Assembly (NCBI GenBank): GCA_018881555.1
Contig: JACAXG010000008.1
Location: 11,375,316 to 11,439,315 of the forward strand
DNA: 64,000 nt
Source: Amblyornis subalaris
Taxonomy: Eukaryota; Chordata; Aves; Passeriformes; Ptilonorhynchidae
Reading direction: 5' to 3'
A program made the position numbers and the translations under genes. The notes beneath the pieces are model-generated. The model was not told where the DNA came from. It saw only the letters and a program-made list of their open reading frames with translations, and ran no database searches. This document shows positions 38,801-49,748 of the stretch, piece after piece (within the stretch, counting starts at the first letter, position 1; every line of letters begins with the position of its first letter).

Positions 38801-41800
38801 AGCAGGCTTTTTAATGTGACTTTCAAGTTGCTAAAGGAAAAAAGGGCTTTCTAATNGTCACAACAATAACAGCTTGTATTTACCATCATCAAGACAAGGA
38901 TGGTGGAGGCCATATGCTGAACCTGAAGAGGTCACCCAGCTGGCCTCTCTCCTTGGCCACATGTTCTCTGTGTGCTGGAAGGGGCTCTAGCCTGATGTAC
39001 TCTTTGGGGATGAAGGGTGGAGTGAGAGAGGGTTATTACTGTCACGTGGGAGCTTGGAGAGGGTGACTTGACTCTGCACTTCCACAATTACAGCTGCTCA
39101 GCAGCTTCGAGGTACAGAACANCATGTGCTGCTGCTGCTTTAGTAGCAGATAGGGTTATTTTAAAATGTGTTTGTTTGGTTTTAGTCTTTAGGGCTTCTT
39201 GGCATGACACTTGGGTTTTTGTGAGGGATGCGACTGAGAGAGGATATTCCAATTTTACAAAACATTGTAATTTAGTTTCAAACCAAGTGGCGTTCTTGGA
39301 ACAAGCTGGAAGCACAGCTGTAGTCTTTGGGTTTTCTGCCTGCTGAACGCCAAAGGGCTGCTGTGATCATTCAATAAGTGTTTCAGAGGAAAAAAAAAAG
39401 AAAATAAGCCAAAATCGCCGCTGCAATGGAAAGTCTTAGCCTATGGGGCTGAAACTAACCCCTTATGTAGTATAGATCTGTCCCAAACTCCTCAGCCTCA
39501 ACTTGCCTTTTCATGTCCTTAAACCCACTCTTGATCCAGCAGACAGTTGACCCAGTAAAGACATTGTTGCATGTTAATTTTTTTGCTGGAATGTGTCATG
39601 CTCTATATGCCTTCCTGCATGGCTATAGACCCAAATGGATCATTAGAGCCCAGGGAAGCTGTAGCCAAAGCAGCTGTCAACTGCTTAAAGGGCCCTGAAT
39701 TTGGATGAAAAGATGAATACTGCTCAGCTACCATCTTTTCTGAGTCCCATATGACAACTGAAATTTTGTGATGGCAGGATTCCCATTCCATATGTATTGC
39801 CTGTCACAAATCCTGCCTGAAGGGGTGGACAAGTGGTGTGACCCTAACATCATTCCTGGGAGTGGAGGAAGAGCAACTGCAGCTACTCCAGGGGGGGAAG
39901 TCAGCTTGTNCAGCTGACAGTAGGAGCAGCAGTCCTTCTGAAAGAGGAGTGAACTCCAAAGTGTGCTCAAGCTTTTTCTGAACTGCAGGGAATATTGCTC
40001 AACGTTGAGNTGTGTTGGTAAAGCTTGTAAAGCTTCTCCTGCCGAGGCTTCCTCAAGTTAGAAGCTTGTTCAAAGCCTGGCCACGGAAGAGGAAAGGGAA
40101 TTAATTCAGCTTTAGCTTAGACACTTCTCTGCAGTGCCTACACTAAGACCTTGGTAACCCCAGGCTCTCTGCAGCAGNTGGAGAACCACAGACACTTCAG
40201 AGNGAGGTTCAGATCCTNNGTGCTTTATATCTGCTCTGAAAGAGCAGAAAGAAATTCAGAACCCTGAGGAGCTCTCCTGCCTCTTAAAGCTTCATGTTTT
40301 AATCAGGATGTGAGGGACTCTAACTTGGCTTACCTAGGGCAAACACATCAGGAACTTGGTGTCTATGGTTTGATAGTGCAAACACTCCTGAGATCTCTGT
40401 ATTGTATCACTAGCTGATGGATGTTGTATGTTTTTACAGTCATAAGTACCCAAAAAATCCACTTCTTGTTTCGAATCTGTTTCCTCCTTAGCAAGACTTG
40501 CAAAACTTCATCTGTTGGCCAGTAGTTTATACAAATTAGCTCATTTTTCTACTAAAACTATTATGGTAAACAGGAACCATTAATCTGCTTGTCTCAGCTC
40601 CAGGTCATGTAGCCTTGTGTCGTGAATGTTGTTTTCCAGCAACGTTGTAGCACTCGTCAAGACAGACATGTTTTAAATGNTTTTTTTCCCATTAGTTTAT
40701 AGTTCTGCAGAGAGTGAAAACATAACCCCTAGTATGAATACTCAGCAGGGNTCAGTGTGCAAAAACCAGCCAGATTTCTGCTATAATACTGCTACATTTC
40801 CTGCTGTAACTGTGGATTTTAAACCAGCCTTTGCAGCCCGGCTGTACAGTATTCTTGTTGACATGTTTTATTTCCTTTGCATTGAACTAAAACCTGTCAC
40901 CTGCCTGGGCTGACAGCTACTGACATTAGCCCGTGCCCAGCAGAAGCAGCCTCATTAGCNAGGCTCCCTGATGGAGGGGGGAGCAGCTCTTCAGGTATGC
41001 AGGATTACACTCTTATAAAATTCCTGNCAGATTGGGTTCCCTCTCTTTTTGACTGCTTCTGATCATCATAAGTATTTTTTTTCTGATGAAAATAATGAAA
41101 GCAAGGGTATATGCCTGTTTGCTGGGACCATGTCATCTGCTGTTACTGTCACTTGTAGCCTGTGTTTGGGGGTTGTAGCTTTAGTTCCAGGCTATAGAGG
41201 TTGGTCCAACTGCCTGTTTCACAGATTTGAACTAAGAAATTGAAATCTGGAGTTGATTTTTTTTTTTTTTTTTTTTTAGCTCTATGCATCCTGGCTGTAT
41301 CAGCAATAGTGTGGCCAGCAAGACCAGGGCAGAGATTGTCTCCCTGTACTGGGCGCTGGTGATGCCACACGTCAGATCCTGGGTTCAGTTTTGGGCCCCT
41401 CACTACACAAAGACACTGAGGTGCTGGAGCGTGTCCAGAGAAGGGCGATGGAGCTGGGGAAGGGTCTGGAGCACAAGTCTGATGAGGAGCAGCTGAGGGA
41501 ACTGGAGGTGTTTAACCTGGAGAAAAGGAGGCTCAGGGAGGACCTTATTGCTCTACAACACCTGAAAGAAGGGTGTAGCCAGGTGGGGGTCGGTCTCTTC
41601 TCCCAGGTAACAAGTGACAGGACAAGAGGAAACAGCCTCAAGTTGCACCGGGGAAGGTTTAGATTGGATATTAAGGAAAATTGCTTCACCAAAAGCACTG
41701 TCAAGCACTGGAAGGGGCTGCCCAGGTCACTGGTGGAATCACCATCCCTGGAGGTTTAAAAGGTGCGTAGTTGTGGCACTGAGGGACATGGATTAGTGGT

Positions 41801-44800
41801 AGCTCGGCAGTGCTGGGTGGACTTGGTGATCTAAGAGGGCTTTTCCAGCCTAAACAATTCTATTTTATTAGAATTCTGTATTAATTAGAGTGCCATCTTT
41901 ACAGGGATACTGTCACTCATGTGGCATCAGCTGAAGTGCAAAGCAAAGGTACAACCACCTCAGTGCAAATTATTAACAAATCTGCTCTTAGCAGCACATA
42001 TCCCTTAGAAGGTCTTCTCATTTTATCAGGTAATGGGGCTTGATGTGGAACTGTCTTTCTCTGAACTGGCAGTTTTGCCATCATCCTCCTGCGTAGTTTA
42101 TAGATAAGGAGGTGAATGTACTGCTTCCCTACTACGTATGTTGAAAAATTCTTTAGTGTGTTTAGCCTCATGTATAGTTGCTCAATCCAGTTTTGTTATT
42201 TACTTACTGATATGAAGTAGAAATGAATTTTTCACTTAAACAGTGTTACAGTCAGAGGAAGGGGAAAGGGAAGAAATATCCATGAACTGGACGTGCAAGA
42301 ATCACAATTATTTTGTGCTTGCAACTGTTAGCTAAGATAGGTGATAGTGATACAGAGTCCTACTAGCTCTGTTAATTCTGATTCTTAAAAAAAATAGATA
42401 AATACTTACCCTGGAATAATTTTCTAGCCTATTCTTTCTCATTTACGTAAACTGCAATCCATGCACTGGAATAGCAGCAGCTCTGCTTGCAGCAGTGCGG
42501 AACTGTGTAGTAATTACTGTATTCCAGCTGAGCTAATGACTTTGTATCTCCACANTGTCCACTCCTGACAGTGGACTAGCTTAATAGTTATTTATTTTCG
42601 CTAATCTCCCATAGAAGTTGTTCCCCCTAGTCTCTTCCATTATGTGATTTAGATGGAGAATCATTCTAGGGCTTGTTTTTTATTATAGTGGTTATGGAAC
42701 ATTACTGGAATCAAATTAAATATAGACATATTAAGGAGTCTGGCACAGTAAATACTGCACTTGTGAAGTTTGGGGGTTGAGAGATTGGAACAAAACCTGT
42801 TTCTTCAGCACCTTCCCATGTTCCNAGCTAAATAAAGCAGAGGTGCAAGCCCCGGGCTGCTTATCTGCAGCACTGTTTGTTTCCCTCTGTAAAAATTTAC
42901 TGGGCACAGATGAATAATTAAAGTTCTCCTGCCCACAGTTGCTACCATTTCAATAAATATTCCCACCAATGGAAGGACCCCTGTATTTTGCTCATCTTAG
43001 AAATGTGCTCAGAGCTGCAGGCACTGCCAGGGCTCTCCAGCCCACGAGCTGTGTCCACTCCAAAAATGCTGCTTGGCCTCTCACCGAATTCTGCCCCAGC
43101 ACCAGCGTGAGCTGCTGGCACTGGGAGAGACCTCTGCAAATGCTGCCTGCCCAGGGAGGGCTGCCCATCGACCCTGCTCATTAGCTGGAAATGCACTGCT
43201 GTAAATGAGGCCAAATCAGATCAGGGGAATTGCTGGGCAGCAGCACCTGCTCATTTCACATCTAAATTTGACCTATTCACTCTCAGGAAGCATGGTATTA
43301 GCAATTCCGTCCTGCTTCTCACTAAGGCTCATTTATTGTTTATAAAGGGTTAATGAATGATTAATAGATATTTTAATGCATTTTAATTAATTGCTGAAGA
43401 GGTCAATAGGTTGTTTAGAAACACGGCTTGTAGCCATGTATGACATCTTCTATTGTGTTCATAACTGCCTGTCATGCATACAGTCTAAACATGCTTTATG
43501 TCCTCTATAAATAATGTATTAACTCATTGTAAGGCATTTAGAAACAGTATTTCAGGAAGGGCTGAGCCCAGTCGTTCTTACTCTAATTTGCAATTTTTAC
43601 TCATATGAATTCATATTGCATTGATTTCAAGAGCGCTGACCCTGCTGCCTCTGTAACTGTGATCCTGCTATCACCTGCTTGTGAGATTCTGTCTGAAAAA
43701 GGCCTTGCCTATGAACAGGCAAAATCTGGAAAGGTTTTAAAAGCTGAAGTAGCTGGATCAATCCCAAGGAAAACAGTTGAAGCAAGTGAATTAGAAGTTC
43801 CCCTCTGTAGACCAGCCCATTCTTTATATATTTTTAATTTTAATATACATTGGTTTGTGAGTGAGTGGACGGATCACAAAACTATGGTCCCGAAGAATTA
43901 CACAGTGGGGCAGAAGGAGAGAGGACCTGTCNATGAGAGTGAATCTCTTACCTTACTCTATGGAGGTGCTCTGAAAACAGTAAGCTGCCACTGGGGTAAA
44001 TTGAAGCCCCAACCTTCCTCTCAGTTTTGACTGTGTCTGGTGGGATACGCTGCCTTGGTACTTCACATCGTGGAGGCTGGCCAGCATGTTAAACAGCCAA
44101 GCCAAGTTCCCTCTCCTGTGTATTCTCTGCCTGCTTCTGCCCAGAGGCACAGATGATGGATGTCCTCGACCCCACGAGGGTGCTGGCTGTGTCACGCTAG
44201 CGAGGCTGGTGGAGTTGGGGAGCAGCTCGCACACACAAATGGGATTGAAGGCCACAGACTTGATGAACTTATTATTTTTCCTACTGCAANTGAGGAGCCA
44301 GGACATCTGGTGGTAATGATCTAAATGCACTTCTATCCCACTGCAACACAAATGTGAATTCCCAGGTCACCTAACTCTGCATCATGTANTTATGAAAGCA
44401 GCTATTAGTGGTGAGGAAGATAAGCAGCAGAGGCTAGTCCCATATGTTTGAAATCATTCTNTGGTACAGATAATGGCACGAAAAAACAGGTACAAATCAG
44501 CAGTGGAGGCTGAACTGCTTCAAGGCAGCTCTGGGGCGGCTGTTTGGTGTCAAGAACTGGGGAAACCAGTGAAAGAAACACCTGAGTAAATATTTCAAGG
44601 ACTATTGAACTGGCAAGCACCTTGTGATGTTCAAGTGCTTTTTTTCTATGGCAAGAGCAGAGCAGACAGTGACCAGTTTAACTGCTGCAGGTTTGGTGTC
44701 TTCTTTATTTTTTTAAATATAAATTGATTTATGGCAAAAGAAGATAGAGCACATTAGGAAACTCCAAACTGGAAAGGAAAAGATGTTGTGACAGCCTGAG

Positions 44801-47800
44801 AACCAACATCAAGAGGAGCTCAGGCAAGTGGCAAATGTGTGAAGGTGTTCCAGGGCACAGAGCTCAAGGTCAGATGTGACACTGAGAATATTCCCAGNAC
44901 ACAAGGTGGCCCTGCTCCAGATCAGGTTGCTGGGGTGCTACTGGCCATCTTACAGAGTGTCAGTGTGTCTCTCTCACTCCTAGAAGGTAGGTGAGCTTGT
45001 CCCAAAATCGTTTGGATATCTTTGCCCTGCNCTGAGGCAGAGGCACCGTGGCTTGTGACTTGGCACATGCTCTTACTATCTCCATAACTCTGCTTCCTCA
45101 TCCATAAGCTGGAGCAAACNCACCAGCTGATGCCAATGGCTTCTGGGAGAAATAATGAAATATCAACCACATTTCAGCAGACTTGCCATACATTTAACTC
45201 TAGTGAACAGAAATTCACAATGAAGTTTTTTGAGCTGAATCCTCTGGACACTGACCAGGCTACAACAGAGTGAATTTATTTATCTTGGCTTACAAACATA
45301 AAGGCTGCATGGTTAATAGTCCTAGATGAACTGTGGATTTTCAAGCTGCTAAGCATATTGCCTAATTCTTCTACATCTGCCTTCCTTTAGCACTCCCAAC
45401 CCAAAACCTAATAACTGTACCTGAATTTTTGGTTACAAATAAGAAAGAGAAAGAAAGGTCAAAAAAAACCCCCAAAGTGGTAATAAATACTATTGTCATA
45501 TGGAAAGTTGTTCCTTCCTTCCCAGCCTCCAAATCACAAATGGAATGTGGTTTTAAAACAAAAAAAATGAAAAAAAAAAACAGACGAAAAGGCAGATCAA
45601 ATATTTATGTTGCCTGCAGTCATACTGGGGGTCTTTCCAAGAATCGTTCATCCTGATTTATGTTCAATCCTGATTCAAATGGCATGAGAAAACTTATGGC
45701 ATAAAATGTAGTCTGGCTGTATTTGGGGAGTGAATCATAAACCTTTCCAAGAGAAAACATGATTGTGTATATGAAGTGCAGGCAATCACTTACTGAAAAT
45801 TAATATTTTTCTTTTCTTTTTTCTGCACATTCAAAGAAAAAAATAATATGAAAAATTGTGGGAAAGCGTTTTGTTTACAGACCAGAATATAAGAGATAAT
45901 TTTAAAGATTAGACTCATTTTGCTTTGGCTACTGTATTTGCGTATATAAAATACAACTTTAACNCTTATAAATTAAACATTTTCAGGTATAATGTAAGTC
46001 TTGTCACTGGGAAAAGGTGGGTTTGTAGGCTCAGTGTTAGTCTTCAGTCTGCACTTGTACATAAAAAAGGCATAAATGCACCAAAAGAGTTCTGACTCTT
46101 TTTGCCATACCACAGTTTCTGGTGGAATACAGTTATGCTGGGATTAATGATCCCTATGCCAGTTTAGCCTCTTTCTTTCCTGAGCATGAATAAATCATAC
46201 TGTTATAAACACTGTTTACTGCTAGGAAAGGATCTGNACCAGGGTTAGGTTTGTACAACTGGAATAATTCCAATATAAAATGGTTTAAATCCTGTGCAGA
46301 AAAACACAGTGTAAGAAAGTTTCTTCCTCATTTCTCTTTTAAATAGAAAAGGTGTAATTTCTTTTCTGAAGTATGACTATTTCGAGCAGCGCTTTTCCTC
46401 ACATGAACTTTCTCATCTAAAGGGTGCTGTTTCCTTTCATATTAAACAAGATAAGAATAGAGAAATGATTGCTTCCCTTGTTTAAAAAACATACTCTTTT
46501 TATCTCCCAAGGGTTAAAAGTTAACTAACACTCCATGTGCTGGAAAGCAGGATTTGTAGAGTGGAACAAAATCAGTTAAAATATCCCACAGAAAAGGGAA
46601 ACAAGGGACACCAAAGGTTGGGAGTCACCAGGGTCAGGAACAAACACAGCAAGGCTTGTAAGGAAGGGTTGCTGAATCTGCCTTTGATGTTTTAATTATG
46701 AATTTTTTTTTGAAGGGTTGCAATCACTCACAGAATGTCTTGGTTCCAGCATTTGATTATTTTTCCTCTGATTGTCTCATTTTTGTCATCATCCATGCCA
46801 AAGAAAATNCAGGCATAAAAATTTATCGCATGAAAGACATGATCTAATAAAAAAATACAGAGACTGGAGCCTCCCATGTCACAGCTAAGGTCTGTTTGTG
46901 CCTCTGTATTTGCCTCAGGAAAAACGTCTTCACTCTTGCAGGGTCACATAGAAGTTTGCTGGTACTGGCACCTGTCATTTGTTTGCTGTTTATCAGTCAT
47001 GCCTTCTCTCTNCACAAGTAAATGGTTTTTTTAGCAGTTTGCTGTCTTCCATCTTGAATGGGTGCAGCCTTCCTATGTATTATTATTCTCCTTTAATAAG
47101 CAATTAAGGAGCAATTTCAGTAAGCAAACCTTCATAACTTTTTTCACAGAAAGGAATGGAACAAAGACTATTCAGATGAAACTATATCCTGAAGTCTTAC
47201 CCAAATTTTACTCAAAGCTCCTGGAGAGTAAACTCGTGGAGATCTATGGGAGTCCCAGAGGTCCAGCTTTGGACCAACAAAAATTATATCACAATGAATC
47301 GTGACACACCTGGGGGGAGATGAGAACAGGTTGTGGGTCGTGGGGTAGAAACACTGTGCTGCCCTCCTTTANCAGATCGAAGAGGGCAGAGATGGTGAAT
47401 GGTTGGTGAGTGGTTTCCTTAAAAAAACACGGCAAAAATGTCCATAAAACTGCAACATCCACAAACCTTGTGCATGTTCAGGACCTGCAGAAAACAGAAC
47501 NGTCCCATATCTACATAGCAAGGAAGCTAGTCTTGGAGGGAGGAGAAGTCTTATTTCCATCTGACCTCCCAACATCCTGAAGCTTCTCCTTGCAGAGAGG
47601 CCTGAGGAGTATTTTAAATCCCACCACACTACATCCTTGTAACATCAATACCAATTTTGCATGAAACCTAAACCATGCAATTTTCCCAGGACTGTCTTGG
47701 NGGGTACAAAACCCCCAGGGTTGCTGTTCCCTGGAGAAATATGTGGTCTGTTTCCAACATGAGCAACAGAATGNGTCTCTGGATGCTCTTCTGCTTTTCA

Positions 47801-49199
47801 TTCTTTTGCCTTTCTTCAACCTTTTACTGTCAGTTCCACATAAAGGCAGTGCCCAAACAATGAGGTGCAGTTGATAGATGTGAGATAGGGCTGTTGCTGC
47901 TGGTTTGTTTGGGTTTTCTTTAAAAAAAAGATTCCTATAAGGGACAGCTGAATGGGAACCTCAGTCTGGACCCTGTAAAGTTTGTCATGCCATCAGTCTC
48001 TTAAGTCTCAATAAAACAGCATTCAGAATTCAATGTTTCTTGCTATGATGGTTCTTATACTGGTACCTGTGAAGTGTCTGTTCTTGTAAGNCTCTGAGAC
48101 CTGGCTTCTAATACATCTCTCCAGAAGCTCATCTGACAGCAAAGCATGTGGATGTCCTCAGCTCAAAGCAATAAAAGTTTAGGCTAAGGTTACTTGCTGG
48201 GAGAAAGCAACTTTAAGATGAAAAGAAAAAGTGAGCNGAAATGAAAGACACTTTATTTTCAGGAGAGAACTTGGCTTTGAGTAACAATTGTTGCAGAGTT
48301 CACGACTGTTGTTAGCAAAGAAAGGGTTTGTAGTCTTGTAAGAAGTTTAATATAGCACTGCTGGTTTTCTGCTTCATGGTGATTCTTTCATTTTTTGTTT
48401 GTCTCTGCAAAAAGCTTCTTGTNTGGAGATTGGCTGTGATTTAATGTCATTCTTCTAGCCTGCCTGTCCATGACAAATTCCTCAGCACTTCAGAACATCT
48501 AAAGTACGTTTAGAGCCTTGGAGGGTTATTTTCTGTCTTTATTTCTCCCTAAATCACAGGATGTCCAGACTGTGCACCCAANAAAAGCCATAGTGTTGGA
48601 GTGCTCCCAGCAGTCTGAGAGCTGCATTTTGGTCAGGGCAAAGAAAAGACCACATACTGCATGCAGGCATACTTGTGAACAAGAAGCAATACTCTGGCTC
48701 TAAAAGATGAGCATCTGACAATTGATTGCAGGATAAAATGCCACCTGCATACTTGTACCAAGATGGAGCACGTGATGCTTTTGTCCCTGCAGCTGCACNT
48801 GGAACCCAGAGTGTGAGGACGGAATGCACTGTGCAGATTTCCATCTGCACTATTTTGTTCGCTGTCTGTTGACAACTGATGTGCTCTTTGCGCGGTGTAG
48901 CCGTTGGTACCACAGCAATTACCTTTTCATTGCCCCCTTTCAGAAGGGTCATAACAACAGCCGCACAAACCTCTTTGATCCTGTTTCACTTGCCCCCTGA
49001 TGCCTGCTGTTGTCGCCTCTGTTTTTCAGCTCGTCACGAAGTTATCACCAAAGAGATCCTTGAGCTGGATACATGGGAGAACCAGTGGAACGTGGTGGCC
49101 ACCAATGTCCTCATGCACGACAGTTACGATGTTTGCCTTGTGGCTCGGCTGAATCCGCGGGATCTTATCCCTCCTCCCCCAGATTTAGTGGACCAATAG
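19820..49199 (+). CDS. KBTBD12: KBTBD12, BTB-BACK-Kelch protein (whole gene, five coding exons)
   Basis: Joining 19820-20889, 21829-22099, 25205-25355, 36780-36977 and 49030-49199 gives 619 codons plus TAG, with all reading phases consistent. Domains in the 619-residue numbering: BTB about 29-124 (motif [16 protein letters not shown] from residue 45), BACK about 129-241 ([16 protein letters not shown] at 187-202), then Kelch repeats with GG doublets at 391-392, 442-443, 498-499 and 558-559. From memory the protein aligns along its whole length with mammalian KBTBD12, which is about 620 residues. BTB-BACK-Kelch proteins are, as a family, substrate adaptors of CUL3-RING ubiquitin ligases: BTB binds CUL3 and Kelch binds the substrate. 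The substrate of KBTBD12 is not known to me. I chose the ATG at 19820 because it has a strong Kozak context (A at -3, G at +4) and leaves 12 residues before the HSL motif, as I recall for the human protein. An in-frame ATG at 19796 would add eight residues but has T at -3. Codon 234 contains an N at 20520. Confidence 0.95.
20890..21828 (+). other. KBTBD12: KBTBD12 intron 1 (939 bp, phase 2)
   Basis: This intron has a GT-AG boundary and no recognised gene or repeat. Its last 80 bp are open in the frame of exon 2, from an ATG at 21749, which I take as chance. Confidence 0.9.
21829..22099 (+). CDS. KBTBD12: KBTBD12 coding exon 2: Kelch repeats
   Basis: This exon encodes residues 358-447 after one base that completes codon 357. 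It contains two Kelch strands, LYVIGGQ (GG at 391-392) and LYVLGGW (GG at 442-443), with the supporting aromatic residues of the blades (W366, Y409, W416). The acceptor is TTTTCCTACAG|A at 21828/21829. The donor is CACAG|GTTGAG at 22099/22100, a weak match to the GTAAGT consensus. It ends in phase 0 on a Gln codon, and joins to ATG GAT CTG in exon 3. Confidence 0.95.
22100..25204 (+). other. KBTBD12: KBTBD12 intron 2 (3.1 kb, phase 0)
   Basis: Bounded by GTTGAG and a pyrimidine-poor TTTCATACAG acceptor. It is mostly AT-rich and contains the 37-bp tandem duplication at 24669-24742. No transposable element or RNA gene was recognised. Confidence 0.9.
24669..24742. repeat. Tandem duplication, 37-bp unit, two copies
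   Basis: Two adjacent 37-bp copies start at 24669 and 24706 and differ only near the end (GTATATAAAC versus GTGTATATAT). Each begins with the octamer ATGCAAAT followed directly by ATTCATTA. A short TA run follows the second copy. Confidence 0.9.
25205..25355 (+). CDS. KBTBD12: KBTBD12 coding exon 3: Kelch repeat
   Basis: This exon encodes residues 448-497 and the first base of Gly498. It starts [13 protein letters not shown], an acidic insert between Kelch blades, continues through an [10 protein letters not shown] blade strand, and ends at IYVLG. The acceptor is TTTCATACAG|ATG at 25204/25205. The donor CTTGG|GTAAGA at 25355/25356 is the strongest of the four. The first Gly of the Kelch GG pair is therefore split by intron 3. 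Confidence 0.95.
25997..26037. repeat. Short tandem repeat, 15-bp unit, about 2.7 copies
   Basis: Units CCAAAATCTTTCACC, CCAAAACCTCTCACC and a partial GCAAAATCTTG lie end to end. Confidence 0.85.
27676..27689 (+). promoter_or_regulatory. CTCF-like motif in intron 3
   Basis: CCATCAGGTGGCAG matches CCASYAGRKGGCRS except for T at the fourth position. This is a weaker candidate than the one at 1505. Confidence 0.25.
31370..31384. repeat. Poly-T run (15 T)
   Basis: An uninterrupted T run is followed on its right by a moderately GC-rich 400-bp stretch. This could be the tail of a minus-strand retroposed sequence or a simple homopolymer. Confidence 0.8.
36780..36977 (+). CDS. KBTBD12: KBTBD12 coding exon 4: Kelch repeat
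   Basis: This exon encodes the rest of Gly498, residues 499-563 and the first base of codon 564. It contains [10 protein letters not shown], the blade strand [11 protein letters not shown], the [13 protein letters not shown] segment and the Kelch strand LYLCGGF (GG at 558-559). The acceptor is TCTCTTTTGCAG|G at 36779/36780, with a clear pyrimidine tract. The donor GCAG|GTACTA at 36977/36978 is weak at +4 and +5. If intron 4 is retained, the frame runs only 10 codons before a stop at 37007-37009. Confidence 0.95.
38110..38267 (+). mobile_element. CR1 LINE, 3' end fragment
   Basis: The sequence carries the conserved CR1 3' end: GAGTCACCATCC near 38120, then GGTTGGACTGCATGATCTTA, then TCTTTTCCACCCTAAACAAT and the terminal ATTCTGTGA. 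Only the last ~160 bp are present, typical 5' truncation of non-LTR retrotransposons. It is diverged and inactive. Confidence 0.9.
41257..41277. repeat. Poly-T run (21 T)
   Basis: An uninterrupted homopolymer at the left edge of a CR1 fragment. CR1 does not use a poly-A tail, so the run is probably an older feature at the insertion site or a separate element's tail. Confidence 0.9.
41279..41870 (+). mobile_element. CR1 LINE, 5'-truncated copy with remnant of the ORF2 C-terminus
   Basis: About 590 bp of CR1 3' sequence. Translation shows the typical end of the CR1 reverse-transcriptase protein: VQFWAPHY near 41370-41400, then after a frame change [38 protein letters not shown] and VESPSLEV. 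The 3' end has CTTTTCCAGCCTAAACAATTC. A frameshift near 41400 and loss of the 5' part make it inactive. It directly follows a 21-T run at 41257-41277. Confidence 0.95.
43332..43394. promoter_or_regulatory. Cluster of FOX- and homeodomain-type core sites
   Basis: Within about 60 bp there are a TGTTTAT (FOX type) core, TTAATGA, GATTAAT, TTTAATGCA and TTAATTAATTG. Such AT-rich core motifs are common by chance in AT-rich DNA, so the support is weak. Confidence 0.15.
49030..49199 (+). CDS. KBTBD12: KBTBD12 coding exon 5: last Kelch strand and C-terminus
   Basis: This exon completes codon 564 as Ala and encodes residues 565-619 plus TAG at 49197-49199. It contains the [12 protein letters not shown] blade strand, [17 protein letters not shown], and a proline run [10 protein letters not shown] at the end. 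The acceptor is TCTGTTTTTCAG|C at 49029/49030. From memory, mammalian KBTBD12 continues about four residues further after this point, so the bird C-terminus is slightly shorter. The stop codon overlaps an inverted repeat, listed separately. Confidence 0.95.
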
Positions 49200-49221
49200 A
49201 AGTTGCTCTGGTGCAACTTCT
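49198..49221 (+). other. KBTBD12: Inverted repeat (9-bp perfect stem) overlapping the KBTBD12 stop codon
   Basis: AGAAGTTGC (49198-49206) and GCAACTTCT (49213-49221) are exact reverse complements, separated by the 6-base loop TCTGGT. The stem begins with the AG of the TAG stop. In mRNA it could fold as a hairpin at the end of the reading frame. Confidence 0.85.
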
Positions 49222-49254
49222 CAGTGCTTCCAGAAGACTCTCAGTGCTTCCAGA
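49219..49254 (+). repeat. Direct repeat, 16 bp, 20-bp period
   Basis: TCTCAGTGCTTCCAGA occurs at 49219-49234 and again at 49239-49254, separated by AGAC, right behind the stop-codon hairpin. Confidence 0.9.
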
Positions 49255-49742
49255 TTCTGCGGGAACTGAAGAAGTTGGGGACACAAATGCTGCACTGGCT
49301 CTAGATCACAGCTGAGTCCCACAGAGAGGAAATGGCAACANGTGCTAAGGACAGAATTGCCTTTGAGCTGTGCTTCTCTGATGATGCTTTATTTGCTAGT
49401 ACTGGTGCTCTGGACTTCTGTAATTGAAAGTCAAGGTTGTCCAGCCTTTGTGTGTGGCTCTTCACCTTCAATCTGGCCCTGCAAGCTCCAGTGTTGGGTG
49501 CAGCCTGGGCTGCTGGGACTCTTTGCCTCACAGACACAGAGGCAGCCCCAGGCTCAGTTCACAGCAGAGCATGACACACGACAGAAAGCTCTAGCCAGGG
49601 AAATCCCTCCTTTGCTGTTCATCCCACTTGTTCTACTAAGCTACCCAGGAAGCTAAGAAATACATGAAGTCAGCTGATGAAAACAAGTGCCAGACTGTAA
49701 CTGACTGATGCAAAGGGAAAACATAGAAAAGCCTTTGTTCGA

Positions 49743-49748
49743 AATAAA
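49743..49748 (+). terminator. KBTBD12: Poly(A) signal AATAAA, candidate for KBTBD12
   Basis: First canonical hexamer after the stop codon, about 545 bp downstream. An alternative lies at 51273. Confidence 0.4.

Larger units (their letters stand above)
36978..49029 (+). other. KBTBD12: KBTBD12 intron 4 (12.1 kb, phase 1)
   Basis: This is the largest intron. It holds two CR1 3' fragments in the same orientation as the gene, a 21-T run at 41257, and an AT-rich cluster of homeodomain-type sites at 43332-43394. No coding exon was recognised. The open frame at 43605-44030 (141 codons) has no family features. Confidence 0.9.

Noticed and set aside
43605..44030. 141-codon open frame in intron 4
   Set aside because: No family motif, mixed composition, an N inside, and no flanking splice or promoter signal.
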